From contig NZ_LGHZ01000009.1 of the NCBI RefSeq assembly GCF_001266615.1, positions 34,595 through 98,594 on the forward strand: DNA of 64,000 bases, read 5' to 3'. A program made the position numbers and the translations under genes. The notes under the pieces are model-generated. The model did no database searches. It saw only the letters and a list, made by a program, of their open reading frames with translations, and was not told where the DNA came from. This DNA is from Kluyvera genomosp. 1 (lineage in GTDB: Bacteria > Pseudomonadota > Gammaproteobacteria > Enterobacterales > Enterobacteriaceae). Shown piece by piece: positions 1 to 7,805 of this stretch; position 1 is the stretch's first letter, and the number at the start of each line of letters is the position of its first letter.

Positions 1-653
1 TCCGCCCAGTAAGGGATCAGCATGCTGTGCGCCGAACCGGTGACAGGGTCTTCGGCAACGGCTTCGCCTGGGCAGAAGAAGCGGCTGACAAAATCATATT
101 CCCCATCTCCGGGCGCGGTAATGCAGACCATTTTGCCCAGCGGCTGCATGGCGTGAATATCCGGGCGCGCGGCTTCCACCTGCTGTTGATTCTCCAGCAC
201 CACCATATAGTCTCGCGCCACGCGCACCTCCTGGTATTGCGTGATGCCCAGCGCTTCCAGCAGCAGGGCCGGTGGCGTGACCGGCTCGGTTTTCCAGGCA
301 GGAAAATCGAGGGTGAGCCATTCGCCGCTGCGCGTCACTGCCAGCGGGCCGACAAAGCGGGTGTCGAAGCGCACCGTGGTGTCCGGGTAATCGAGATATT
401 CAAAAATCACGTGGGCGGCGGCCAGCGTCGCGTGACCGCAGAGGTTGATTTCACCCTGGGTGGTAAACCAGCGCAGCTCAAAGCCGCTGTCGGTTGTCAC
501 AAAAAACGCGGTTTCCGACTGATTATGCTGCTGCGCCATCTTCAATAATGTCGCATCGGGCAGCCACTCGGTAAGCGGGCAGACTGCCGCGGCATTGCCG
601 CCAAAGGTGTCGGAGGTGAAGGCATCTACCATATAAAAATCAATTTCTTTCAT
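1..653 (-). CDS. PhzF-family epimerase/isomerase (partial, C-terminus outside window)
   Basis: The reverse-strand frame is open from the ATG at 653 to the window edge, giving 217 codons without a stop. It starts MKEIDFYMVDAFTSDTFGGN, the usual PhzF/YddE opening. A Glu in HNQSETAFF lies at the family's catalytic acid position. GEINLCGHATLAAAH and the second-half signature EDPVTGSAH are also present. PhzF proteins are two-lobed diaminopimelate-epimerase-fold enzymes, and the enterobacterial members have no settled substrate. About 80 residues are missing beyond base 1. The 5' end faces the TetR gene, so the two genes are divergent across roughly 350 bp. The substrate is unknown, and no phenazine genes are present. 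Confidence 0.85.
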   Translation of the reverse strand, partial: MKEIDFYMVDAFTSDTFGGNAAAVCPLTEWLPDATLLKMAQQHNQSETAFFVTTDSGFELRWFTTQGEINLCGHATLAAAHVIFEYLDYPDTTVRFDTRFVGPLAVTRSGEWLTLDFPAWKTEPVTPPALLLEALGITQYQEVRVARDYMVVLENQQQVEAARPDIHAMQPLGKMVCITAPGDGEYDFVSRFFCPGEAVAEDPVTGSAHSMLIPYWA

Positions 654-1007
654 TACTTAAGCCTCTCGTTATTCTTGTGACCACTCACGCTCTACCATGC
701 CACGACATCACGCAATGTCGAATGCTTTTCTGTGGATTCATCCCCGTCATAAATAGCAGGTATCCCCCGCCGCTAAAGATCGCCAACGGCCAGCCATCTC
801 GCCATCAATCGGCTACAGCGAGAAATATCGCTGCCTCGCGGCGTTTCATCTCTTCAGCCTGTATGGCCCCTCCACTTCAGTACATCGCCCTATTGATAAG
901 ACAATTTGTGACCCGCCACGCATTAACCATATTCATGATAAGGACATCCTCATGCCTTTGATCGCTATCAAAAATATACATACCGTCTGGTCGGTATGAT
1001 TCACCAC
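654..1007. other. Intergenic region between the phzF-like and tetR-like genes
   Basis: This 354-bp divergent spacer contains a 94-codon open frame at 677-961 with no recognisable domain or ribosome site, which I do not call. Its right end holds the TetR-type palindrome listed separately. A 15-codon frame (952-999, MPLIAIKNIHTVWSV) follows an AAGGA and stops in an ATGA overlap with the upstream tetR start at 996. It could be a leader or chance. Confidence 0.5.
979..998. promoter_or_regulatory. TetR-type operator palindrome
   Basis: The arms CATACCG and CGGTATG are perfect 7-bp inverted repeats around a TCTGGT core. They lie immediately upstream of, or overlapping, the tetR start. ACCG...CGGT dyads of this size are typical of TetR-family operators, so autoregulation by the adjacent regulator is the simplest reading. 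The divergent PhzF-family gene may share the control. The palindrome is seen directly; the binding protein is inferred. Confidence 0.75.
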
Positions 1008-1574
1008 ATGAATACAGAAGTGCAGCACCGCAAAAAAGATCCGGTCCGTCTACACCAGCAATTGCTGGAGTCGGCGGCGATGATTGCCGGTCGTGATGGT
1101 ATCGCCGCCCTGTCGCTAAACGCCGTGGCCCGCGAGGCAGGCGTCAGTAAAGGGGGATTAATCCACCACTTCCCCAATAAACAGGCGCTGATTTTCGCCC
1201 TCTTTGCCCGACTGCTGGCGATTATGGAAGAAGCCATCACCGCGCTGATGCAGCAGGACAATATCAGCTACGGGCGATTTACCCGCGCCTATCTGAACTA
1301 TCTGGCCGACTTGACGGATACCCACGAAAGCCGTCAGCTGATGGTGCTGTCGCTGGCGATGCCCGATGAACCAGTGCTGCGAAAATGCTGGCGCGACTGG
1401 ATGCTGGACCACCTGGCGCGCGGTGATGAACTGGATAACAGCCCCATCGGCACGCTGGTGCGCTATACCGCAGACGGTATCTGGCTGTCTGAGTTGACGG
1501 AAGGGATAACCATGAACGAGGAACATCGTCGGACGCTGGTTGCCTCTCTTAATAAGATGACGCTTCCCGCGTGA
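1008..1574 (+). CDS. TetR/AcrR-family transcriptional regulator
   Basis: This is a cytoplasmic one-component repressor of about 188 residues. The N-terminal helix-turn-helix is clear: ALSLNAVAREAGVSKGGLIHHFPNKQ, with the conserved KGxLxHHFxxKxxL pattern. The C-terminal helical ligand domain is diverged, as is usual. An in-frame ATG at 996 falls inside the operator arm; the ATG at 1008 (MNTEVQ) leaves the operator outside the gene, so I prefer it. Neither start has a good Shine-Dalgarno. The next gene starts 20 bp downstream and may be cotranscribed. The inducer and targets beyond itself are unknown. Confidence 0.85.
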   Translation: MNTEVQHRKKDPVRLHQQLLESAAMIAGRDGIAALSLNAVAREAGVSKGGLIHHFPNKQALIFALFARLLAIMEEAITALMQQDNISYGRFTRAYLNYLADLTDTHESRQLMVLSLAMPDEPVLRKCWRDWMLDHLARGDELDNSPIGTLVRYTADGIWLSELTEGITMNEEHRRTLVASLNKMTLPA

Positions 1575-1594
1575 AGCCTACTGCTGAGGCCGCG

Positions 1595-2392
1595 ATGCGC
1601 TACAACATCAATGCCCGTTTTATTTACGACACCACCGACGGCACAATCATGCTGCCGCAAAGCGATGAACCCGATAGCCAGCTGTCGATCACCGCCAGCG
1701 CCCTGCTCAATTATTTTCTGCACAACACCGGCATCATCAGCCGTGATGAAGTATTGAAAAAAGTCTGGGATGACAACGGATTAACCTCATCCAACAGTAA
1801 CCTGAATCAGTACCTGAGCATGCTGCGTAAAACCTGTCGCCACTACGGTATCGACAATATTATCGTCACCGTCTCACGCGGCTATTTACAGCTCAACCCC
1901 GACGTGGTGATTCAAGCGTTGGATGAATCACCCGCTGCGCCGTTAAAACCGCCCGCGGCAGAAACCGATCTCGCCGTATCCGCACTGCCCGTCACGCCGC
2001 CACCAACACCGCACGCGCGCGGCATGTGCTGGTATATCGCCGGAGCCTGTTTGCTGACCATCGCAGTACTGCTGGTGGCGTTTAGCCTGGTCGGTACCCG
2101 TGAATCCCGGCCTCTCAACTTAACGCAGATAAGCCACAGCCAGTGTGAACTGCTGGCGAGCGATGAGATGCTGCGCTCCGTCAGCGCTAGCGGCTACGCC
2201 ACGAATTTCGATAAGGTGCGCCAGCGGCTGAACGTGGAATGTAAACCCGGCGAGCGTTTTCTGTTCTTCTACGGCGACCGGCTCGAAACCAACGGCCTCG
2301 GGCGTGTGTTCTTAGCCCACTGCGCGATGCACGAAGACAACCCGTTTAGCTACTGCGATAACTACTTTTACTACTCCTGGAAGCCGCAATGA
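1595..2392 (+). CDS. ToxR/CadC/MarT-like membrane-anchored winged-helix regulator
   Basis: The N-terminal winged-helix domain (about residues 1-100) has ToxR/OmpR-type features: ITASALLNYFLHNTG, SRDEVLKKVW, and SNLNQYLSMLRK before a wing ending in VSRGYLQL. A Pro-rich linker, one transmembrane segment (around residues 140-165, WYIAGACLLTIAVLLVAFSLV) and a periplasmic tail of about 100 residues with several Cys follow. The start at 1595 gives the compact MRYNINARF N-terminus; an upstream in-frame GTG at 1571 adds eight poor residues. The stop overlaps the FidL-like gene by ATGA. The pairing matches Salmonella MarT-FidL. The signal sensed is unknown. Confidence 0.85.
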   Translation: MRYNINARFIYDTTDGTIMLPQSDEPDSQLSITASALLNYFLHNTGIISRDEVLKKVWDDNGLTSSNSNLNQYLSMLRKTCRHYGIDNIIVTVSRGYLQLNPDVVIQALDESPAAPLKPPAAETDLAVSALPVTPPPTPHARGMCWYIAGACLLTIAVLLVAFSLVGTRESRPLNLTQISHSQCELLASDEMLRSVSASGYATNFDKVRQRLNVECKPGERFLFFYGDRLETNGLGRVFLAHCAMHEDNPFSYCDNYFYYSWKPQ

Positions 2393-2907
2393 AACTTGCC
2401 CCGCGTCCTTTCTTCGCCCTTTGCGTGCTGGTATTTATCGCCGCTGCCGCCTTTTGCGCCTGGCGTTTGCTGCCGGCAGAAAACGAAGGCGCAATGAGCT
2501 GTTCAACCAAAGGCATTATGCGTTTTGAAAACATGGATAAAGAGAACGTGAACGGCAATATCCATTTTACCTTCGGCGGCAACGGTAAAGGGTCGATGGT
2601 GGTGGAAGGTTATACCGACTCGGCCGCAGGTTGGCTCTATCTCCAGCGCTACGTCAAATTCACCTACAGCAGCAAACGCATCTCCACCACCGAGCGCCAT
2701 TATCGGATCAATAAGTGGGAATCCAGCGCATCGTCGATTGATGAATCGCCGGACGTGATTTTCGACTACTTTATGCGCGAGATGTCCGACAGCCACGACG
2801 GCCTGTTCCTGAATGCGCAAAAGCTTAACGACAAAGCCATTTTGTTAAGCTCCATCAACTCACCGCTGTGGATTTGCACGCTGAAATCCGGCAGCAAGCT
2901 CGACTAA
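2389..2907 (+). CDS. FidL-like inner-membrane/periplasmic protein
   Basis: This is a 172-residue protein with one N-terminal membrane anchor (residues 8-26, FFALCVLVFIAAAAFCAWRLL) and a soluble periplasmic domain with two Cys, near the start and end (MSCSTKG, WICTLKSG). It is translationally coupled to the membrane regulator upstream by a 4-bp overlap. FidL-like proteins are found beside MarT-type regulators and are thought to modulate them, as ToxS does ToxR. That role is family knowledge plus context and is not visible in the sequence. It converges on fosA with a 4-bp gap. Confidence 0.75.
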   Translation: MKLAPRPFFALCVLVFIAAAAFCAWRLLPAENEGAMSCSTKGIMRFENMDKENVNGNIHFTFGGNGKGSMVVEGYTDSAAGWLYLQRYVKFTYSSKRISTTERHYRINKWESSASSIDESPDVIFDYFMREMSDSHDGLFLNAQKLNDKAILLSSINSPLWICTLKSGSKLD

Positions 2908-2911
2908 CCTC

Positions 2912-3331
2912 TCACGCGTCGTAGAACACCATTCCGGCATAGGGCTTTTCGCGGCAGGCATCCAACCGTTGAGCAAGGTTGCCAACGTGCAGTTCGAGCT
3001 TATGGCCGTCCGGGTCAAGAAAATAGTACGACTCCCCTTCACTGCGATTTTCCTTCCACACCACCACACCGCTTGCCGCCAGCTGCGAAGTGACCTCAGC
3101 AAACTGCTCCGCCGCCACGCTGAAAGCGTAATGGGTGTAGTCGCTCGCCTCCGGTGGCGTTATTCGTCGCTGAGCGTCAAGTGACAGGCACAGCCACAGT
3201 TCGCCGCAGGAGAGATAGGCGCCGCTGTCCCAGCGGGCGTGAAGCCGCATACCCGGAAGCTGCTGATAAAACGCCACGCTTTGCGCCAGTTCGCTCACGG
3301 CGAGGGTAAGGTGATTGAGTCCAGTTAGCAT
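2912..3331 (-). CDS. fosA: FosA fosfomycin glutathione transferase
   Basis: This Mn/K-dependent glutathione S-transferase opens the fosfomycin epoxide. From the ATG at 3331 the product is 139 residues, the usual length of Klebsiella-type FosA. The N-terminus [15 protein letters not shown] is the family signature. The three metal ligands are in place: His7, His67 (in YTHYAF) and Glu113 (in KLELHVG). Thr9 and the RSEG and DPDGHK segments are also present. A 20-residue upstream extension to 3391 is open but not conserved. The gene is probably chromosomal and intrinsic, since no mobile element flanks it. It should give low-level fosfomycin resistance. Confidence 0.93.
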   Translation of the reverse strand: MLTGLNHLTLAVSELAQSVAFYQQLPGMRLHARWDSGAYLSCGELWLCLSLDAQRRITPPEASDYTHYAFSVAAEQFAEVTSQLAASGVVVWKENRSEGESYYFLDPDGHKLELHVGNLAQRLDACREKPYAGMVFYDA

Positions 3332-3797
3332 TGATTCCCGCTCTTTTTGTGATGTTCTGCCCGCACGGCTGCGCGGCAGAGTGTGACCCACCGCGCACGG
3401 CCATTTTCATGCCCGCTTTTCCCAATACAAAACCGCATTTTTTGCGTTTAGCTTCGTCGGCAAAATTTGCGCCGCCCCACAGATAGCTTCGCGCGATGTC
3501 ACCTGATTCTCTTAATTTTTTAGCAAGTTAGCAACATTCTCAGCCTCCCTAATAAACGGCTAAAAAACCGCCATACACAACGCAAAATCCCCAACCGACA
3601 AACAGCATAAACAGATAAATCTAAGGCTAAATCACGCTAAATTTCAGAGCATTATTCTAATTACACACCCCATACGGATTTAAATTCCACCGAACTTGCC
3701 AGCCTCTATAGTGACCTTCGAACGCCGCTGCCGTGGGTTAACGCCGTGACGCGGACGGTTTTCCGGTAATCACACAACCTGTCCAGAGGAAAAAACC
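3332..3797. promoter_or_regulatory. Promoter region of the choline microcompartment operon
   Basis: This 466-bp spacer separates fosA (reverse) from the shell operon (forward). It becomes AT-rich after 3500. A possible -10 hexamer, TATAGT, lies at 3707-3712 without a convincing -35 partner, so activator dependence is plausible. A Shine-Dalgarno (AGAGGAAA, about 3785-3792) precedes the first shell gene. I could not assign CRP, FNR or regulator sites with confidence. No dedicated choline regulator gene flanks the operon. Confidence 0.45.
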
Positions 3798-4076
3798 ATG
3801 GGTGATGCATTAGGGCTTATCGAAACCAAAGGTCTGGTGGCCTGTATTGAAGCCGCGGATGCGATGTGCAAATCCGCCAACGTTGAACTGATTAGCTACG
3901 AGAACATCGGCTCCGGCCTCGTCACCGTGATGGTGAAAGGCGACGTCGGTGCGGTGAAAGCCGCGGTGGATTCCGGTGTGGAATCGGCGCAGCGCATCGG
4001 GGAAGTGGTGACGTCGCTGGTGATTGCGCGTCCACACAACGACATCAACAAAATCGTCATTAAACACAAGGCGTAA
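3798..4076 (+). CDS. cmcA: BMC-H shell protein, choline microcompartment (copy 1)
   Basis: This is a 92-residue single-BMC-domain protein that should form flat hexamers tiling the GRM2 shell facets. It starts with the classic [20 protein letters not shown], has the GSG pore loop ([15 protein letters not shown]), and ends with VIARPHNDI. The Shine-Dalgarno is AGAGGAAA. It is the first of three tandem near-identical copies and differs from copies 2 and 3 mainly at KSA/KAA, SYENI/GYENV and the last 12 residues. The symbol follows Klebsiella GRM2 naming by position. Confidence 0.93.
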   Translation: MGDALGLIETKGLVACIEAADAMCKSANVELISYENIGSGLVTVMVKGDVGAVKAAVDSGVESAQRIGEVVTSLVIARPHNDINKIVIKHKA

Positions 4077-4092
4077 GGCCGGGAGAACGCAA

Positions 4093-4377
4093 ATGGGTGA
4101 TGCATTAGGTCTGATTGAAACCAAAGGTCTGGTGGCCTGTATCGAAGCGGCGGATGCGATGTGTAAAGCCGCCAACGTCGAGCTTATCGGCTACGAAAAC
4201 GTCGGTTCCGGCCTTGTGACCGCGATGGTGAAAGGCGACGTCGGCGCAGTGAAAGCGGCTGTTGATTCCGGCGTGGAGTCCGCGCAGCGCATCGGCGAAG
4301 TGGTCACCTCGTTGGTGATTGCGCGTCCGCACAATGACATCAGCAAGATTATCTCGCACTACAAAATTACCGAATAA
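4093..4377 (+). CDS. cmcB: BMC-H shell protein, choline microcompartment (copy 2)
   Basis: This 94-residue BMC-domain hexamer protein nearly matches copy 1 ([19 protein letters not shown] start, NVGSGLV pore loop, [12 protein letters not shown]), with a distinct ISHYKITE tail. The start at 4093 follows GGGAGAA; the longer open frame from 4024 is only overlap with copy 1. It lies 16 bp after copy 1 and 15 bp before copy 3. Multiple similar BMC-H paralogues that coassemble are typical of GRM2, which lacks trimeric BMC-T proteins; none is present here either. Confidence 0.93.
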   Translation: MGDALGLIETKGLVACIEAADAMCKAANVELIGYENVGSGLVTAMVKGDVGAVKAAVDSGVESAQRIGEVVTSLVIARPHNDISKIISHYKITE

Positions 4378-4392
4378 ACCGGAGAGAACATG

Positions 4393-4671
4393 ATGAAAGA
4401 AGCGCTTGGCTTAATCGAAACCAAAGGTCTGGTGGCCTGCATTGAAGCGGCAGATGCGATGTGTAAAGCCGCCAATGTCGAGCTTATCGGCTATGAAAAC
4501 GTCGGCTCCGGCCTCGTCACCGCGATGGTGAAAGGCGACGTCGGCGCGGTTAACGCGGCGGTGGACTCCGGCGTGGAAGCGGCAAAACGCATCGGCGAAG
4601 TGGTCACCTCTCGCGTGATTGCCCGCCCGCACAACGACATCGAAAAAATTGCGTCGCAGCACAAAGCATGA
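4393..4671 (+). CDS. cmcC: BMC-H shell protein, choline microcompartment (copy 3)
   Basis: This 92-residue BMC-domain protein starts [13 protein letters not shown]. It is nearly identical to copy 2 up to the pore loop and then diverges slightly ([34 protein letters not shown]). GGAGA with 7-bp spacing favours the ATG at 4393 over the adjacent in-frame ATG at 4390. It forms a shell hexamer. The extra Arg (VTSRVIARP) and Asn substitutions relative to copies 1 and 2 could tune the edge or pore charge, which is inference. Confidence 0.93.
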   Translation: MKEALGLIETKGLVACIEAADAMCKAANVELIGYENVGSGLVTAMVKGDVGAVNAAVDSGVEAAKRIGEVVTSRVIARPHNDIEKIASQHKA

Positions 4672-4723
4672 CTGAGCGGGTACGCCCCGTCTGCACTCTT
4701 TTAGTCTGATGAAGGATAGACTC

Positions 4724-6325
4724 ATGATTGAACTGGATACCGATTTGCTCTCCCGCCAGAACGCGAGAGAACTGGTGCGCAACGCCAAAAAGGCACAGGC
4801 GATAATGGCCACCTTTTCGCAACAGCAAATCGACGCCATCGTGAAAAACGTGGCCCAGGAAGCGGCGCATCACGCCGAGTCGCTGGCGAAAATGGCCGCG
4901 GAAGAGACCGGCTTTGGCAACTGGCAGGATAAAGTCCTGAAGAACCGTTTTGCCTCGCTGCGCGTTTACGACGCCATCAAAGATATGAAGACCGTCGGCA
5001 TCATTCATGACGATCAACAGAATAAAGTGATGGACGTGGGCGTACCGCTGGGTGTGATTTGCGCGCTGGTGCCGTCAACCAACCCTACCTCAACGGTTAT
5101 CTACAAAACGCTGATTGCGCTGAAAGCCGGCAACGCCATTATCTTCTCGCCGCATCCGGGCGCACGGCAGTGCAGCTGGAAAGCGATTGAGATCGTTAAA
5201 CGCGCGGCGGAAGCGGCCGGTGCCCCAGTGGGTATCGTCGATGGCGTGACCGAACTGACGCTCGAAGCCACCTCCGAACTGATGCACAGCAAAGACGTGT
5301 CGTTGATTCTGGCGACCGGCGGCGAAGGGATGGTGCGTGCGGCGTACGCGTCTGGCACCCCAACCATCAGCGGCGGCCCGGGCAACGGCCCGGCGTTTAT
5401 CGAGCGCAGCGCCGATATTCACCACGCGGTGAAAGATATCATCACCAGCAAAACCTTCGATAACGGGGTGATCTGCGCCTCCGAGCAGTCGATCATCGTC
5501 GAACGCTGCATTTACGACGAAGTCCACCGCGAGCTGGAAGCCCAGGGCGCGCACTTTATGAGCGAAGCCGAAGCGGCGAAAATGGCGGCCCTGCTGCTGC
5601 GTCCAAACGGCACCATCAACCCGAAAGTGGTGGGTAAAACCGCTCTCTACTTAAGCCAGATGGCGGGCTTCTGCGTCCCAGCCAGCACCCGCGTGCTGAT
5701 TGCCGAGCAGACCACCGTCTCGTCAAAAAACCCCTACTCCCGCGAAAAACTGTGCCCGGTACTGGGCCTGTACGTGGAAGAGGACTGGAAAGCCGCCTGC
5801 CACCGCGTGGTTGAACTGCTGACCAACGAAGGACTTGGCCACACGCTGGTGATCCACACCCGTAATCAGGACGTGATCCGCCAGTTCTGCCTCGAAAAAC
5901 CAGTGAACCGCATTCTGATTAATACGCCCGCGGCCCTCGGCGGCATCGGTGCCACCACCAATATCACCCCGGCGCTAACGCTCGGCTGCGGTGCGGTGGG
6001 CGGCGGTTCCAGCTCCGATAACGTCGGCCCGATGAATCTACTGAATATTCGCAAAGTGGGCTACGGCGTGCGCTCTATTGATGAATTGCGCGCACCGGGT
6101 ACACGCGTGGAGCCACAGCCAACCATCGTCGCCTCTGCCCCTGCCGCCGACCCGCGCCGCAGCATTCTCGACGATGCCCGTTTCGCCTCCCCCGCTCCGG
6201 TGAGCCACGCAAGCCACGCCGATGACCGCTTTGCGGCAACCGCGACGGCAAGCGTTGAAGGCGAGATCAGCGAGCAGAACGTGGAGCGCGTCATCCGCCA
6301 GGTGCTGGAACGCCTTGGCAAGTAA
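4724..6325 (+). CDS. cutF: CoA-acylating acetaldehyde dehydrogenase of the choline microcompartment
   Basis: This 533-residue member of the EutE/PduP family converts acetaldehyde, CoA and NAD+ to acetyl-CoA inside the shell. The catalytic Cys is residue 251 in FDNGVICASEQ, and the Rossmann segment and VPSTNPTSTVIYK are conserved. After the catalytic core a Pro/Ala-rich linker (about 460-510) leads to an amphipathic C-terminal helix (EQNVERVIRQVLERLGK), typical of a microcompartment encapsulation peptide. The start at 4724 is preceded by AAGGA at good spacing; the upstream in-frame ATG at 4709 has none. CutF naming follows published cut nomenclature. Confidence 0.93.
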   Translation: MIELDTDLLSRQNARELVRNAKKAQAIMATFSQQQIDAIVKNVAQEAAHHAESLAKMAAEETGFGNWQDKVLKNRFASLRVYDAIKDMKTVGIIHDDQQNKVMDVGVPLGVICALVPSTNPTSTVIYKTLIALKAGNAIIFSPHPGARQCSWKAIEIVKRAAEAAGAPVGIVDGVTELTLEATSELMHSKDVSLILATGGEGMVRAAYASGTPTISGGPGNGPAFIERSADIHHAVKDIITSKTFDNGVICASEQSIIVERCIYDEVHRELEAQGAHFMSEAEAAKMAALLLRPNGTINPKVVGKTALYLSQMAGFCVPASTRVLIAEQTTVSSKNPYSREKLCPVLGLYVEEDWKAACHRVVELLTNEGLGHTLVIHTRNQDVIRQFCLEKPVNRILINTPAALGGIGATTNITPALTLGCGAVGGGSSSDNVGPMNLLNIRKVGYGVRSIDELRAPGTRVEPQPTIVASAPAADPRRSILDDARFASPAPVSHASHADDRFAATATASVEGEISEQNVERVIRQVLERLGK

Positions 6326-6351
6326 CACATTGATATAAGGCGATATAAACA

Positions 6352-6609
6352 ATGATTCTCGCAAAGGTAGTCGGACATGTGGTGGCCACGCAGAAGTGCG
6401 ATGAGCTCCGTGGCAGCAATCTGCTGCTGATCTGCAAATTAGATGATGAACAGCAGCCGATGAAAAACCAGACCTGGGTCGCCGTCGATAGCGTGGGTGC
6501 CGGCATGCACGACATCGTGCTCGCCGAAGAGTACCTGGCGCTGAACAAAGACCGCTACCGGGCCATGTCAGTGGTTGCCATTGTCGAGAACGTGTTTCGG
6601 GACGCTTAA
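6352..6609 (+). CDS. cmcD: BMC-P (EutN/CcmL-type) vertex protein
   Basis: This 85-residue pentamer-forming vertex protein caps the corners of the icosahedral shell. The EutN/CcmL fold is recognised from MILAKVVGHVVATQKCDEL, GSNLLLICKL, the VAVDSVGAGMHDIVL segment and the terminal AIVENV. It lies between the aldehyde and alcohol dehydrogenase genes. It is the only BMC-P gene in the operon, so one pentamer type must serve every vertex. Confidence 0.94.
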   Translation: MILAKVVGHVVATQKCDELRGSNLLLICKLDDEQQPMKNQTWVAVDSVGAGMHDIVLAEEYLALNKDRYRAMSVVAIVENVFRDA

Positions 6610-6624
6610 GGAGTCAATAACCCA

Positions 6625-7782
6625 ATGAGTGAATTTTTGCTGAAACCCCGGATCCGCTTTGGCCAGGACGCGCTGTCGGCGCTGGCCGACGTGCCCGCCC
6701 ACAGCGTACTGCTGGTCACCGACCAGGCGATGGTCAAATTTGGCCTCGCCGAGCGCGTGATAACCATCCTGCGCCAGCGCATCATCCCGTTCCAGATTTG
6801 GGACGATGTGGTCGCCGACCCGGATATTGCCACCGTGGTGCGCGGGATGAAGCTGATGGATAGCCACTATCCGGATCTGGTTATCGCGCTGGGCGGCGGT
6901 TCGGTGATTGATGCAGCCAAAGCGGTTATTTTCGCCCTGGCGCAAACGCGTCCGGAAAGCCGCCGCGAACGTCCATGCTTCGTGGCCATTCCGACCACCA
7001 GCGGCACGGGTTCCGAGGTGACCAGCTTCTCCGTGGTGAAAGCCCACGCCGAGAAACTGGTGCTGGTTGACCCGTCGCTGCTGCCGGATATCGCCATCCT
7101 TGACCCAACGCTGGTGGCCTCGGTGCCACCGGCTATCACCGCCGACACCGGAATGGACGTGCTGTGTCACGCGTTGGAAGCCTACGTTTCACTGGCCGCC
7201 AGCGATTTTTCCGATGCGCTGGCAGAAAAAGTGGTGCAACAGGTATTCCGCTATCTGCCGACCTGTTGGCGCAACGGCCAGGATCTGCAGGCGCGTGAAA
7301 AAATGCACAACGCCTCCTGCATGGCAGGCATGGCATTTACCAACGCCTCGCTTGGCATCACCCACAGCCTGGCTCATGCCCTTGGCGGCGTGTTCCGCGT
7401 GCCGCACGGCCGCGCCAACGCCCTGCTGATGGCCGCTGTGGTGGCGTGGAACGCCGACTTCAACGGGCAGTGCGATACCGCCGCCGCCCATAAATATGCC
7501 CGTTTAGCCCATCTGCTGGATTTGCCTGCGCATACCCCTCATGAAGGCGTGGCCAGCCTGCTGGTCGCCATTACGGCGCTGAAAGATGAAATGAACATGC
7601 CGGAGGGGATCGCCGATACCGGCGTTGACGCCAGCGAATTTGAGCGCCGATTAAGCGAGATGGTGGCACAGGCGCTGCGCGACGGTTGTACCCCAACGAA
7701 TCCACGCGCGCCGGACGCGCAGGCATTAACCGAACTTTATCGCCAGGCATGGAACGGCCGCGCCGTTCACCGCCACGGATAA
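6625..7782 (+). CDS. cutO: Iron-containing alcohol dehydrogenase of the choline microcompartment
   Basis: This 385-residue group III alcohol dehydrogenase (EutG/PduQ-like) reduces acetaldehyde to ethanol and regenerates NAD+ for the acylating dehydrogenase. The NAD-binding [10 protein letters not shown] and TTSGTGSE motifs are present. The metal ligands are visible as [13 protein letters not shown] (Asp and His) and [10 protein letters not shown]...VPHGRANA (two His). A Shine-Dalgarno (AAGGAG) precedes 6625. It lies 15 bp after the vertex gene and 23 bp before cutC, so it is part of the same transcript. Confidence 0.93.
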   Translation: MSEFLLKPRIRFGQDALSALADVPAHSVLLVTDQAMVKFGLAERVITILRQRIIPFQIWDDVVADPDIATVVRGMKLMDSHYPDLVIALGGGSVIDAAKAVIFALAQTRPESRRERPCFVAIPTTSGTGSEVTSFSVVKAHAEKLVLVDPSLLPDIAILDPTLVASVPPAITADTGMDVLCHALEAYVSLAASDFSDALAEKVVQQVFRYLPTCWRNGQDLQAREKMHNASCMAGMAFTNASLGITHSLAHALGGVFRVPHGRANALLMAAVVAWNADFNGQCDTAAAHKYARLAHLLDLPAHTPHEGVASLLVAITALKDEMNMPEGIADTGVDASEFERRLSEMVAQALRDGCTPTNPRAPDAQALTELYRQAWNGRAVHRHG

Positions 7783-7805
7783 CAAGAACTGGAGAAACCT
7801 TACCT

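Noticed and set aside
677..961. 94-codon forward frame upstream of the tetR gene
   Set aside because: No domain, no ribosome site, Cys/Arg-rich shadow-like composition; the region is a divergent promoter.
2912..3331. fosA as a mobile resistance gene
   Set aside because: No IS, integron or plasmid feature flanks it; the length and motifs fit an intrinsic chromosomal FosA of enterobacteria.
3798..4671. Possible CRISPR or transposon-like direct repeats
   Set aside because: The repeated DNA is fully explained by three tandem BMC-H genes coding for full-length shell proteins.
7686..7805. Longer N-terminus for CutC inside cutO
   Set aside because: The extra 40 residues are read from the cutO coding sequence in another frame; the ATG at 7806 has a good ribosome site and the conserved MAHYSLTPR start.
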